Assembly (NCBI RefSeq): GCF_014898815.1 | Contig: NW_026515543.1 | Location: forward strand, 992,001-1,056,000 | DNA length: 64,000 bases | DNA from: Panonychus citri | Lineage: Eukaryota; Arthropoda; Arachnida; Trombidiformes; Tetranychidae | Direction: 5' to 3' | In this document: positions 38,901 to 53,154 of the stretch, one piece after another | Numbering within the stretch: position 1 is the stretch's first letter | Layout of the letters: each line of letters opens with the position of its first letter | Translations under genes and position numbers: made by a program | The notes under the pieces: model-generated | Databases searched by the model: none | Told to the model about the DNA's origin: nothing | Seen by the model: only the letters and a program-made list of their open reading frames with translations

Positions 38901-39722
38901 TTCTTCTTCTTCATCCACTCACCCACCTTCCACTCTCCATCTGACAGGCAAAGACCATGATGATGATGAGAATGGAGAGTGCAAGAGAGAGAGAGAGGGA
39001 TGCAAAAAAGAAAAGGGGTGAAATGGAAGGGAAGTAGAAATGATTCAATATTAATAATGATGAAGAGGATGAAGAGAAGATGAGGATGCTACTGCTCGAG
39101 GGTGGAAAAAATATATGCAAGGGTGGCTAAGAAGAGGGTGAAAAGATAGAGAGAAAGAGAAAAAGTTATTTTCTTCCTTCCATCTTAATGGAAACTTTTT
39201 CTAATTGAATAAAAAAATACTCCCAAAGGGTAATCTCTCTCTCTCTCTCCCTTTCTTCCACCGATACTCTTTTTTTCTCATGCATCTCTCCCACTCTACC
39301 ACACCCTTCCCACCCTAAACAGTTTTATCTTCACATACACTGGTATTCATACATTTCAAGTACTAGAATATGCAAATACAATTGATTTTTATCTGTCAAT
39401 CAATTTATAATACAAAAGGATTGAAATTGTTATTATTTCTTATCCAAATCTAATCCTGATCGTTTCTTTATTTTATTAACTTAAATTTATTTGATTGTCA
39501 GAACTATTCAGTTTCATTATTATTTGTCTATTGATTGTAGTAATTAACTCACATTCTTAATGGTTAATAACTCAATATAATTGAACTTTTGTCTCATGAA
39601 ATTGGAATAACGGTTTCCAACTTAATCCAATGTAAATAAACAATGAATAAATCTAATGACGCATTTTGACCGCACCCGTTTGATGCTTATTGTCCTTTTC
39701 GGCTCAAGGTGCTAACTGGGAA

Positions 39723-39754
<32 letters not shown>

Positions 39755-40304
39755 CGGCTGTGGATGGGCTAAATATTATTACTATCAATCAAAGTGACCT
39801 CAAAATCGGTTTTGCCGAAAAAAGAAAAAGTTAACAGAAGAAGATGAAAGATCGAACTTCAAAAAAGAGAGAAAAGAAAAGATTGAAAGAAAGTAATTCG
39901 ATGAGGGGTTCTATAGGTATTCGTAGTACAAACGATATTACAGATGATGATAATATCGATGATGATAGTGTCCCTAATGTTATTATTGTTATTATTGGAC
40001 AATCGATGAGAAGAGAAAATTTTTCATTCCATCTTTCTATTTTTATCAATCTATTACTTAACCCCACTTAGGAAAGAAATGGAAGGGGGAAAGAAAAGTA
40101 ATACTAGTACTGGAAGCGGAAATGATGGACTCATTTTTACCTAAATTTCTGTCAAAAAGTCAAAAAAAAGAAGCGAAGAGGGTGGGGGATGATGAGAGAG
40201 AAGAGGAAAATATATAACTGTCAATGATATCGATGATTATAATCGGGATGATCGTAAGGTAGGAAGTAAAGTCCGAAGACAATTTAGATTCCAAGTAACG
40301 GGAT

Positions 40305-40325
40305 TTTCTGTCCTGTGGACAGAAA
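40305..40325. repeat. 9-bp inverted repeat, 3-nt loop
   Basis: TTTCTGTCC, TGT, GGACAGAAA. It is a small perfect hairpin immediately before a short GA array. Confidence 0.7.
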
Positions 40326-43300
40326 GAGAGAGAGAGAGAGAGGACATAAGTTCATCGACATCGACATTTCCGATCCGCCTAAATGATCCATCAATTTCTT
40401 ACACAAGATGATTATTATTATTATTTCATTCGATATTGATGATGATGATGATGATGAATGTAAAGTGAGAGAGAGAGAGAGGTCGAGTGAGCAACTGATT
40501 GAATGTTTAGGCTTATAGACCAATATCAATAATGATTATGATGATAATCCATATAAACGGAATCCATATAAAAAGATAAAGATGAAAATGTTAAGAAAAA
40601 GACAAAAACTTTTTGTCAAAATGTTTCTTTCTTTCTGTACATTGATATCATTATCATCATCCTCTCATCTTCATCCTTTTACACTGCTCCTCTCCCTATC
40701 TCCATCTCCCCCACCACCCACTTTTAGTGAGTATAGTATCAGTTTCATTGAGAATCGTAAATATCTTGACATTCATACCTATACCTAACTGAACTATACA
40801 TGGGGACATAATCATGATGAAGATGAAGGTGGTAGGTAAGGGGGAGAATGGGCAAATTGTACAATAGGAATGATGATAATCGAGGTGGAGAGTGAGGCTA
40901 TCAGAACTTGTAGAGAGAAAAAAACGTTATAAAAAATAAAGAGAAACTATCTCTCTCTCTCTCTCTCTATCCAATTCCATTGAAAGGTAAAGTGAGATGA
41001 TAGCGAAAAAAATTCGAAGCAAGTGGAAGATGGAAGATAATTCTGAATAAAAAGAAAATGAAAAAAAAATAAAGAATTGATATCAATCTTATCTTTACTG
41101 TTTTTCTTTTTCTCATGATGATAATCATCATCTAGATATCTATTGATGGAACAGGTAAAATGTCAAAGTAAAATAGCAAAAGTATTTATCTATTGTTAAG
41201 TGAATGGATATTTCAACATTTTCCTTAGACGATAATAAAATGCTAGAGAGAAATGAAAGAAATACTTGAAAGATAATATAGTTTTCTCGTATAAGAGTAA
41301 AGAGAAAATTATTATTTTTTTATATTCTTAGTAACGCTTTCTGGTGTTAGAATTTGCAACCAAAAGTAACTAACCAAAGGTAATAACAATTAACAAGTGG
41401 ATAAAATTTATTATCCTTTTTTTTTTAATTTGATCATAAACAATTAACAAAAAATGAGCAAGTTGAAAGGATACCTACAACAATTAACTTGTAATTGTGT
41501 TAATTTAAATATTTGTTATAATGACGAGGGAAAAACAAAAAGTGACTATTAATCAGTTTACTATTTTTTGTTACTGTCAAAACTTTTTTTCTCAATTAAA
41601 ATTGTTTACAGATAAACTTAATTAACGTAATTAAAATATTGAAGAAAATGTTTTCTTTTTTTTTAATAACCCAAGGATTATAATATATATCAAGTTAATC
41701 AGTTGAATGATCTATATGTTTGTACATATTCACTGAGAGAGAGTGAGGGTAAGGAGAGGGTGAGAGTGGCAGATACTGGGGAGGGAAAGGATGATGATGA
41801 TGATGTTGATGGTGATGAAGAAGACAAAGTATCAGTGACACAGTGAAATGAGTGGATGTCAAGCAAGATGATGATGATTACGATTATGATTAAGAGAAGG
41901 AGAGAGAGAGAGAAAAAAAATTAACCTTGAGGCTGAAGGGATTTAAATCTCCATCACATTTCAATCCTTCCCTGGGAAGTGTAGACACACATCCACACCC
42001 ACCCACACAGAGGAAGGAAGAAGAAGGGAAGAGGAAGAGGAGGAGGATGACGATGATGATGATGATGATGAGGAGGAGGAAAAAGAGGTGGTTGTGATGG
42101 TCTAGGGGATGGAGAGTATTTTTTTTTTATAAATTATTTTTAATTTTAAAATTGTATTGATAAAAAATAACGAAACCGCTGCTGTTACAATGGGTTATGT
42201 GTCTTTCCATGGGTACGAGTGACAAAATTAGCCCAAGGCCAGTTGATTGGCAAGTTTAGCTTAAGTTTTAGATTAGCTGTTTTCATTTGTTAGCCTTTTT
42301 GCTTATCATTATCATCCTTGTCTTCATCTTTATCATCATTATCATCATTGGATTATTATATTACTCACTGGAAACTTTTTCTTTTCCATTATCATTATTT
42401 ACCATTAAACTTTTATTTTCTTATGTGTTTATTGTAGTTGTTTAAAGTTTGATTTGATTGTTTATTGATCATCATTATCCTATTACGATTTATATATATA
42501 TATTTATAAATAATTCAGAGTTGAAAGTTCATTGGGTCAATCAATGGTTTGAGGTTAAAGTTAATGATTTCAAGTCGATTTCATGAAACTTTTCATAATT
42601 CTCATGGTGAATATTATTTGATTTTCAGTTTTCTTTTTCTGTTTTATTATTTACTTTTTGGTTTAGTGGAAAATAAAATTTGAAACTTTTTCTCATTTCC
42701 TGTTGACAAATTTTTCTTCTCTCTCATAATACTTTGCTCAAATGCTAACTGGATTCTAAATTATTTTCTACAGAATTTTCTGAAATTTTATCACATCATG
42801 ACCTTTCCTAGGGTTTAAATGACCTTGTTATGGTAATAAGCCTCATTGATTTTATCATTATCATCCCTTATCATCATCTAATTCACTCCATGTCCATTTC
42901 TCATCATCTCAACTGTTTCATGTTGATTTTTTTTCCGAATCAATTTATTTAAACTTTTTTTTTACAATGAATACTTTTTTAAATTGTTTCCTTTAGGATT
43001 TTTTTTATTCTTGCATGATAATCATCATCATTTGCTTTCTGACTCTCTGACTCTCTCTCTTCTCTCATGGTTATTACTCTTTTCCTCCTACAAATGAATC
43101 TACTTTCAGTGAGATGATGATGATGAGAAAGAGAATGAGAATGAGGAAATTTGAATGAGATGATAACAAAGGGATGAAGAAGAAGAGGAGAAATAAATGA
43201 GAAACAGGATCAAAATGCTTGGGGGTGGCTCGAGGGTGGAGGATGAGTTTTAAAAAAGAAAGAGGATCAAAAGAGATGGAAAATGATGATGAGGAGGATG

Positions 43301-43419
43301 AAAAAGTGAAGACGTTGTTAAAGATGGAAACATCATCATCATCATTGGCTAATAGGAAGCAAAGAGTATAAAAAGGGTAAGAAAAAAATGGCGGATTCAA
43401 TGAAACGACACATCCACTG

Positions 43420-43423
<4 letters not shown>

Positions 43424-43492
<69 letters not shown>
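43424..43492. repeat. (GA)n microsatellite, about 69 bp (longest in the window)
   Basis: Pure GA array inside a 1.2-kb purine-rich stretch. Confidence 0.95.
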
Positions 43493-43497
<5 letters not shown>

Positions 43498-43819
43498 GAT
43501 GAGGGTGAGAGATGGAGATGCAAAAAAAAGTAATTGGATGTTGGAGACTTGAAGAGAGATAAAAAAGAAAGGGATAAGAGAGAGAGAGAGAGAAATCATT
43601 TTAAGGATCAGGAACTGAAGGAGGTAGAGAAAGATGGAGAAGATGAAAAGGGTTTTTCTTGCATAAATTCAGGGTGGAAGAGGAACTGGAGAGTGGGAGT
43701 GAGAGCCGTCAGGGGATCGATTCCAAGCATCATCCAATAATTTAAAGTGAAGGGGGAAATGATGATAATGATGAGAATAAAACGTAAAGTGAGTAAAAAA
43801 ACAGAGAAAGATAAAAGAC

Positions 43820-43820
<1 letters not shown>

Positions 43821-43873
<53 letters not shown>
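43821..43873. repeat. (GA)n microsatellite, about 53 bp
   Basis: Pure GA array, 330 bp after the previous one, in the same purine-rich stretch. Confidence 0.95.
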
Positions 43874-43876
<3 letters not shown>

Positions 43877-46800
43877 CTTTTCTCATCTTCTTTCAATAAA
43901 GATAAATCCAAGGGAAAGAGAAAAAGATGATAAGGTGAATTGATGGTGATGATGATGCTCAGGGAATTAATAAGATGATAAAGTCACTTAAGAAGAGAAA
44001 AAGGGATGATAGAGGTAAAAAAGATGGAAAGAGAAAAAGAAGACAAAAAACTGAAGATGAATAATAGACGAAGAACGAGGCTATTTAAAGAAAAGGAAAA
44101 TAAAAGAACATTTTTTGAAAGTTTAAAAAAATTCGAAAAAAGAATAACAAGAAACTGATGATGATGATGATGATGATCACCGTCATTATCATGTGGGAGT
44201 GGTGTTTGCATTCTCTCTCTCTCTTCCATTACAATGGAAAAAAATAAAAGGAGGATAATTTTTACTCTTGATGATGACGGAGTTTTAACCAATTTAAATT
44301 TCATATCATTGACTATCCATTAATAGTCTCAGGTCATCTGGTCTTAAAAAGATGATGATCAGTTTAATTTAATCACGATCATGATTATCATCATCATCTC
44401 TCTTCCTCTGTCCTTTTCCACATCTCCACCCCTTTACCCTCCCATTTCAAGTTCACCTTCACGAAATCATTGTCTTCCTTGGAGAAGAAACTTTTTTATA
44501 TTCCATTTTTTTCCGAAGAATTCATTTTCTCATCATCACCATCAAAGCATAAAATATTTACTCCCATTCTACATTCAATTCATCACCACCCACCCATTTT
44601 ACAGGGAGAGAGAAAGAGAGACAGAGAGTGAGTGAATGAGAGAGAGAGAGATGAGGACGTGAAGAAAGAAAAAAAATGAATTCTTTTTTCATCCTTTTCT
44701 TTATTAGTATCATGATGAGAAGCAGAATCATTTAAATGTATCCTGACCAATTCATTTAAATTTTTACTCCCAATTCATTTTCAAAATCATCTAATCACGC
44801 AACATAATCAAGAAGATAACATTATCATCATCATCATCATCATCATCCACCTACTGAGCCTTAAATAGCCACAATGTATCAATCGGGAAGGATGGAGAGG
44901 ATGTTGTCAGAGTGAAAAAGTTTTTCGTGTTTCTTTTACCAATACTAATGTTGATTGAATTATTCTTGGGCATGGAAATTAGTAAATAATCAAATTAAAT
45001 AAACTGTAAATAAATTGTTCATTTTTATTGATCATTTACGTTTTATTTTCATTAAATATACAAATTAATTTGCGATTTAAATTGCTAATTAAAACAATGT
45101 TAATCACTTTTATCATTACGATCATTCAATTGTTGCAATTTTTTCTTCAAATCATTAAATTCAATTAAAATTAACTGTTCCCCTTAATGATTAACTATCT
45201 GATTTATTATAATCTTTTCAATCAGTGATTATTATCACAAATAAACTTTGATTTAGTTAATTAATCATAATAGTCGATGTAGAAAGTGAAGCCAGAATTT
45301 TATACGAAAAAAAATTTGGAACTTCTTAAGTTGAAGTTTCGAATGAACTTTTTTTTTTTTTGGTCGAACTGATCTTTTCTCTTGTCAACTTTTTGTTTCT
45401 AAAATCGTGAATAAACTGATCATCATGTATTACTATCGATAAACTAGAAGTTTGAGAAGAGAAAAAAGTTCCAATGATAATGAGAGAGAATATCATCATG
45501 TTAATGAACATTTCTTGCTTTGAATTTCATCTTTGAGATGTTGATCATTACTCCATCTCCTGTTTTGTACTAAACTTTACTCTCTCACTGGAATCTCATT
45601 ACAATTATCTTTCTATCTTAATCATCAATTAAATTGCTACTGGAAAGCAAATCAAGAGAAAGATGAAGATGAAAAGTTGGAAGAAGAAGAAAAAAAAATA
45701 ATATCCCTGAAAGAAAAAGGAGAAGATGAAAAAAAAGATTCAAAGTTATCCTCAATAATGAGATAATAATTTTGGAAGGAGATTTTTTTATTCTTTAAAT
45801 TATATCACTTGGAATGAATCCAAAGGTCTTTTTTTTTTATCTTCCTTATCATCATCATCATCACTATCCCTTTGTGCATATATATTATTATTACCATTGA
45901 AAATCCCTGATGACGATTTCACCTCCCACTCTCTCTCATCCTCTCCTTTGACTCCATCTTACCAATGACAATCCTTTACCTTATTACTTTTGCATCTGAT
46001 TCAAGATGATGATGAGTATTCATCCAACATGATAACAGAAACTACAGAAGATGCTACAATAAATTTGCAATCATAATCATCCTTCAACCATTCCCACCCC
46101 CACTGATCCCTCCTGATTTCCTCATCATCTTCATCATGTTCAGCACTTTTCCAATTTCATTGCTCTCTCTCTCTCGCTCTCCTTTTTCCTCATTATCCAA
46201 GCAAACTCTGAGTTTTTTTCTTTCTCCTTCCCTCTCTTTTTTCTTGTTATGCAAGAACACTCTCTCTCTCTCTCTCTCTCTTCATCATCATCCTTTCATC
46301 TTCCTCTTCATCTTCTGGTCTTTTTTCTTGATCATCTTCATCATGTCTATGTTGTTACCCTTTACTTTGCATCTTTTTTACTCACTCAAACCTTTTTTTT
46401 TCTCTTCCTCTTCTCTTCTCTTCCTGGTTATGGTGGATGTTGAAGAAAAAATTTCTTCTCATCATTATCATCTTCATCCTTTTACTCCCTCGACTCACTA
46501 TATTGATCGTAATGGTCGCACTTTTTTTGCATCTCTTTCTTTTCATGCAAAATACAAAAGTGAGATGAAGCTTCCATTCAGTAATAAGCAGTAAGAGGAG
46601 AAGAAAAAAAAAATTAGAACCTAAATCAAGGCAAAAACCAGAGTAATCTAAATATCGATCCAATATCATAATCATCAGGAATGAAAAAAAAGTTCAATGG
46701 GTACAGTTTATCATCATCTTCACCCAATATCTACCTTACATCAAGAGGATAATTAATATGAGAATGACAAGAAAAGATTATCATTATCAATATGAAGAGG

Positions 46801-48401
46801 TGAAAAATTTGATAATCAATTTGATTGAGAATGTGAACAAAAAATGAACTTCAATTGTGCTTGTAAATGGTTACGATTTTTTTTCATTACCATTTGATGA
46901 TCATCAGCATTGGGTAATAATAATGATAACTTTTTTATAGCATCTTCCGAATCATCTTGCTTATCGTTGTCATGGAGTTACTGTTATCCTTTAGGATTCT
47001 GTCCTTTGGAAACCCTTTATTTTTTTTTCTCTATCATCTTTCAGAATGAAAGACACACAATAACATGAGATAATCTAAATGTTATATGGAAATAATATCC
47101 TAATTTTTCTCTTTTTCAATCATCTTTCTCATCTCTGCCACCCACCAACCACCACCCACTTTCACCTTTCCATCCACCCCCATTAGGAATTGATATCATT
47201 ACAAGTCATCTTTTCACTTCATTTCAAATACTCATTCACATGCACACACACACACTCTCTCTCTCTCTTTCTCTCTCCAACTCACTGATACATCATCTCA
47301 TCTTATTATCTTTCATTTTTATCCCTTTCCTTTCCATCATCATCCTTCATCATCTGGATCGAGAGAGGGACGACAAAGATGGAGAGGAAAACTTTTTTTT
47401 CAATTTTCTTTTTTTTCCTCATCCCTCTTACTCTCTCATTCCACTTTGCATGCGATCATATCTCCTTCCATCACCATCTTCAAACATGATGAGCATCATC
47501 ATCCTTTCATCTTTATCTATTACATGCACAAAATACAAATAGTAATAATAATAAACTCTCTCTCTCTCTCCCATCGGGAAGACCAGAAGACTTTCATTTT
47601 TTATCATCATCTCCTGTTAACCAAATTATATATTCAGTTATGTATTTGCATCCTCATCCTTTTACTCACTCTCTCTCTCTCTCTTTCTCCCTCCCTCATT
47701 TCTCAGTTTCCTTTTCTGATGATGATAAAAAGTATACATCATCTCAATTTAAACCCTTTTCCATTTTTTTTCTTCCCCTTCTCATCCTCTTCATCTTCCA
47801 TGATGATAATGGTAACAACCAATCATTTTTCCAGGATATTTATCCATGGGTTCAGTCAAATTTCAATTTATTTTCACTTCTCTGTCGATCTCTTCTTCCC
47901 TTGCCTTCCACTTTTTCCCGCTGCAAGAGTTATCATCTTTTTCCTCTTGATCCTTTTTTTATACTTCTATTGAAACTTTCATTCCGATTCTTTTCCATGA
48001 TAATCTCGAATATATGTATATAACTCAGTCTTCTCCGAATTGGAGATTCAATTTTTCTTTTTGGAGAAATTTTTTCCTATGCAATTACCTATTCAAATAA
48101 ACCCTTTTTTTGGAGTTCATTTTTTCACTCTTATTTTTCTTGTTCTTTGTTGTTATTTGCTATCATCTTCATCTTCATCGTCATTGTTGTATCATTTATT
48201 TTCTAAGCTTAGCGGATAAACACAGGATTTTGCCTCCATGATGTCAGGGAGCTGGAGGATGAACTTTTTTTTCTTTTTGCTTTTGGATAAACAGGATTAG
48301 TAATTAATGAGATGAATTATTTCTTTGAGCTTTAGGTTGTAGCCTTGGTGATTATGAGATGATGATGTACAGAGGATGAGATTGAAAGGACCAGAATTAT
48401 A

Positions 48402-48437
<36 letters not shown>

Positions 48438-48469
48438 GAGGAAAGAGTTGGTGAAAAAAAGAAATGAAA

Positions 48470-48686
48470 GCTTATGTGAAGCTACACATGGGTAGAGGGA
48501 GAAAAAGAGATGATGAGAAAGGGAAAGAGATGAAATTAAACAAGGATATGAAAAGTGGGAGTGGGGGAGGCAATAGGTGAGAGTGCCTGATGATGATGTT
48601 GATAATGAGAAAGGGAGATGAAAAAACAGGACTGTTGCGTGATAGAGCAGAGAGTTGGTAAAAAATTGATCTTAATGATGGAGAAG
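48470..48686. repeat. Local duplication, copy 1
   Basis: It begins GCTTATGTGAAGCTACACAT and ends AATGATGGAGAAG. It matches 48918-49115 along its length, apart from indels in GA and GATG runs. Shared blocks include AAGTGGGAGTGGGGG and GCAGAGAGTTGGTAAAAAAT. It is non-coding. Confidence 0.85.
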
Positions 48687-48917
48687 CTGAAGAGTGAGTT
48701 AGAGGAAGGGGAGAGAGAGAGAGAACAAGAGAGAAAGAGAGTGAATGATAATGATGATGAAAAAGAGAGAAAGGTTGAAGAAATACAGAATCAAGAGGGT
48801 GAGGAGAAAAGGTTGAAATTAGAGTGGGTGGTAAAGAAGATATTGAATGATGGAAGATGAAGCAAGAGAGAGAGAGAGAGAAAGAGTTTGAAGAAAAAAA
48901 GTTGTAAGGAAATTAAA

Positions 48918-49115
48918 GCTTATGTGAAGCTACACATGGGTAAAGTGAGAGAGAGAGAGGAAGAGATGAAATTAAACAAGGACATGAAAAGTGGGAGTGG
49001 GGGTGGAAAAAGGTGAGAGTGCCTGATGATGATGATGGAAGATGAGAGAAAAAAACAGGGATACTGCGTAATAAAGCAGAGAGTTGGTAAAAAATTGATC
49101 TTAATGATGGAGAAG
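48918..49115. repeat. Local duplication, copy 2
   Basis: Direct-orientation copy of 48470-48686, displaced 448 bp at the left edge and 429 bp at the right edge. Similar GA-rich DNA precedes both copies, so the duplicated unit may be longer than the clearly alignable part. Confidence 0.85.
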
Positions 49116-49514
49116 TAAAGAGAGAGAGAGAAAGGGAAGATGGAGAGTCAAATAGAAAATGAGAGAATGATGATGATAAAAGAGAGAAAGAGAATCAGTG
49201 GAGATGAGGATTTTCGTTATTTATATTAGGGTCATGTTGATGAAAAAAAGGGTATCCAAAGGGATGTTACAGTAATGAGGATGAAAATGATGAGGAAAAA
49301 AGGACTAAGGCATTTTCATTTCAAACATGATCATCATGATGATGGAAGATGATAAAGAAGGCAGAAGAATTTGAAATATCCATGAGCAGGAAAAAAAAGA
49401 TGATGGTGAAAAAAAGGATTGAGAAACAAATACAAGTAGAAGTGAACAAAATTGTGATGCTGAAAGAGATAAAAAAGTTCTGACCTATACAATGTATAAG
49501 CATTTTCCATCATC

Positions 49515-49518
<4 letters not shown>

Positions 49519-49578
<60 letters not shown>
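49519..49578. repeat. (TC)n microsatellite, about 60 bp
   Basis: Pure TC array that directly follows a purine-rich kilobase, so the strand asymmetry flips here. Confidence 0.95.
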
Positions 49579-49582
<4 letters not shown>

Positions 49583-51406
49583 TAATATCGAGTCGAAAAT
49601 GATGGATGCAGGTCCAAGAGAAAGAAAAAAGTCGAGAAGAGAAAAGGAGAGAAAAAAAGATAAACAGAAAAAACTAATTAACCGAAAATTGAACTGAAGA
49701 TGAGGATGAAAACGACAATGATGTTATTAAAAGAGAGAGAGAGAGAGAAATGAATTAAATGAGAGGACGAGTAAGTAAAAGGAAAAGGAAATGATACTTA
49801 ATGATGATTGAAATTATTCTTATGCTTGGAAATTCTCTCTCTCTCTCTCTCATTTCTCCTTATATATTGATCAATCCAAGAAAATGTCCTTCCCAATATA
49901 AGAATATCTCTTTTTTTTCTATTCACAAATTTTCTTACCTTTCCGATAATCGATCAGTCATCATGATGATGATCATCATTCAAAGTGATCATCATCTTCA
50001 ATACACACACCGTATCAAGGGATCATCAGCATCATTATCATGATTATAAACTGATGTTGTTGTTGTTTATAAACTTTCATCGTTCTCTTACCCAGGGAGT
50101 GGTCTCTCTCTCTCTCTCTCTCTCTCTCTTCATCATCTTCTTCATTATCATCCCATAGGATTTAAAGTGAAAAAGTCAAAAAAAAAATTTTTTCTTTCAT
50201 TTTCTAGTCATTGATGAATGAACTTGTTTCTGTGTAGTTGTTGTTGTTGATGATGATGAAGATGATGCTCTTCTGAAGGTAAGATGAATGAGTGATCATC
50301 CTTATCTCCCTAACTCACCATTGATAAAAAACCTCTGATTGGAAATGACTTGAATTTTAATCATTTTAAAATGTCACCAAAAATTTTCAAGTTAATCATA
50401 ATAATGATAAACATACAATATCCATTGATAATATATAATAACAAGAAACAAGGTAAACAACATTGTCTATGGATGATATTAATATTGATTCACTTTTCAA
50501 TTCATCATCATCATCATTATCCTTGTTTTCTCAGCATTTTTTTCATCAATTTTATTACAATTTCATGATGAATGAAAATAGATGATGTTCATCATCAGAT
50601 AGTTAATAATAATCAATGTGACTATTAATGATTCTGGGTGATAACAAATGAATAAAAAACAATATTATCTTAATGAAATGTTGATATAATGGTGAGAGGA
50701 AAAACAAAATTCATTCATGATGAATGACCAAGATTATTCCGGCTCTAAATCCAGGTCCAAATCTTTCAGGTCACTTTTCGTTATTATTATACAGATCAAT
50801 TGTGTGTAAAAGTTATCGGCATCGATTAGCACGCACTGTGGGTGTAATATTTGACCTGAATTCCGATTTTTTTTGTAACGGTAAAGGCAAAATTAATCAA
50901 TCTATTTATATTTGTGTTTATTATCGATGGATAGTTTTGCTCTCTGATCATTTTAATTTTTATCCATTTGAATAATAATAATAATAAGCATTTACATGCA
51001 GCCTTTTAGCTCAATGATCATATGAATATATTGTTTTCCCGCTTCTCATATTTGGGTCAACATGAAATCAATGATGAAATTTTTTCTTTCAATATCATCT
51101 ATTATTATTATGCAGTTTCCCCCAATTTTACAAGATCTCTCTCTCTCACTTACTTGGTCTCTCGTTGTATTATGCAAAAATAACCGGGACTTATGATGAT
51201 GATGATGATGATGATAACCCACAAAAAGGATTCCAAGGACATTTGTAACTATTGGATATCACTTGAAACTTGATTTTAAACTGATTGTTGTTGTTATACC
51301 GCCATAACATTGATAAAACATCAGTTTGATCATCAATGGTTCAATGGTTCAAAGTATTATTTTAATATATTTTCAAATTTAACATTTTATTTTATATTAG
51401 GGTCAA

Positions 51407-51443
<37 letters not shown>

Positions 51444-52851
51444 CTGGGGTGGGAGAGTACAAGATAGCTAGAGGGAGAGAGAGAGGGATAAGATTGTTTT
51501 TCTGTAGCATTGGCAAAAATGTGTGCCAGTAAAGGGATGAGAGAGGAGAGAGTGGGGTAAGATTGTAAGTGTGTGTATACTTTGTATTAGTTTCTATTGA
51601 AAAAAAAACGGTAAGAGAGTGAGAGAGGAGAGGGTGGGGAAACTTAGGAGTAAGGAGGAAGATGCTGGTTCTATCAGCTGCTTACATCATCTCTTTTTTG
51701 TCGCTCTCTTTCTCTTTCTCTCTCACTCTTTTTCGATGTGTCTTCATATTAGGACCAGTTATGTAATCGTTATGTTCAGTTGATAGTAATTGACTTTAAA
51801 CAGAAGAAGAAGAGGAAAAACTGATGATAATAATGAACTGGAAAGGGAAGTGGGTAGTGGAAGGATTTTGAGGGTGGGTTAGAGCATCTTCTATGATAAT
51901 CTCACTTTCATCTTCACTTTTTTTCTGTTCTCCTTTTATTAGATATTAACTGAATGATGATGATGCTTATAACTGATAATGATTATGATGATAAGCATGT
52001 TGCTGTTACAAAACGATTATCAATGATGAGGATGAGGAGAAAGTTAAGAAAAAGTTTTATCTCTCTCTTTCTCTCTCTCTCTCTTACTCAACTAAATGTG
52101 ATGAGGATGAAGAGTGAGATATGAAATTTACTGTTAGATTGACATAAAGAGGTTTCAGTTAGATTGATGGGATTCAATGAATGATATTGATAAATTAAAA
52201 AAATATATAAACTGATGAAGAGAGTGGGTGGGGTTGAGAGAGAGTGGATGAGGGCTCAACGGAGGTGGGTGATGGTGATGATAATAAATGTTTCACTGTA
52301 AATGCAACAAAAGGATGATGATGATGAGTAAAAAAACTGTTTTAAAATAAAGTGAAGAAGAGTAAGTTTAGAAAAATAAAAAATTCTAAAAAGGATGAAG
52401 ATCATTCTGATGATAATTATGATGAACAAGAACTGATCTGTCTTCATCTTCCTGTTATTTTTACTTTGGTCAATTGATAAACAAACAAATAGAATAGAGA
52501 TGATAAGAGAGAGAGAGAGAGAAAAAAAAAAGTTCCAAGCAAAATGTTGCTCATCAATCATTCATTGATTTCAATCAAAGGTGTAAATCTTGATGATAAT
52601 ACATCAAAATGCTGAAGCTAAACAGGTAAACTTGACAACGACTCAAGGATTTAGGATTTAAGATTAGGGATGAGGATCAGCTGAAGCTGTTGCTCATAAT
52701 CATTTGCTGATGTAATAGAGAAGATAAAAAAAAGGAAAGTTAAAGAGATGGATGATTATATTGATGATGAAAGAACAGAAAATCTTTTGGAGAAAAAAAA
52801 ATCCTCAGAATCGTTTATCTTCATCTCACTCCCAGTTCTCCTCCTTGAATC

Positions 52852-52855
<4 letters not shown>

Positions 52856-52905
<50 letters not shown>
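52856..52905. repeat. (TC)n microsatellite, about 50 bp
   Basis: Pure TC array in gene-poor DNA. Confidence 0.9.
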
Positions 52906-52907
<2 letters not shown>

Positions 52908-53154
52908 TTATTTGTGGTGGAAATAAATTCATTCAATTGCTTAAAATTTGACCACCAAATTGAATCAATGATCATGATAAATGGATGAAGATAAATCTAA
53001 ATTATGAAAGAGAAAAAGAGAGATAGAGAGAGTTGAGAGAGAATAGTAAATAATAAATAAGGATGAGGATGCTAAAAGTTATTACATTGAATGGAAACAA
53101 ATAAGTACAGTTACATGGTAAAAGTATATTGACCAATCCAATGGTATTATAATA

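Noticed and set aside
43074..43886. Minus-strand ORFs of 85-149 codons
   Set aside because: They read through long GA arrays as Ser-Leu repeats.
46136..48023. ORFs of 100-175 codons rich in Ser, Leu, Phe and His
   Set aside because: They follow from a strongly pyrimidine-rich strand, overlap in several frames and lack a recognisable domain or gene structure.
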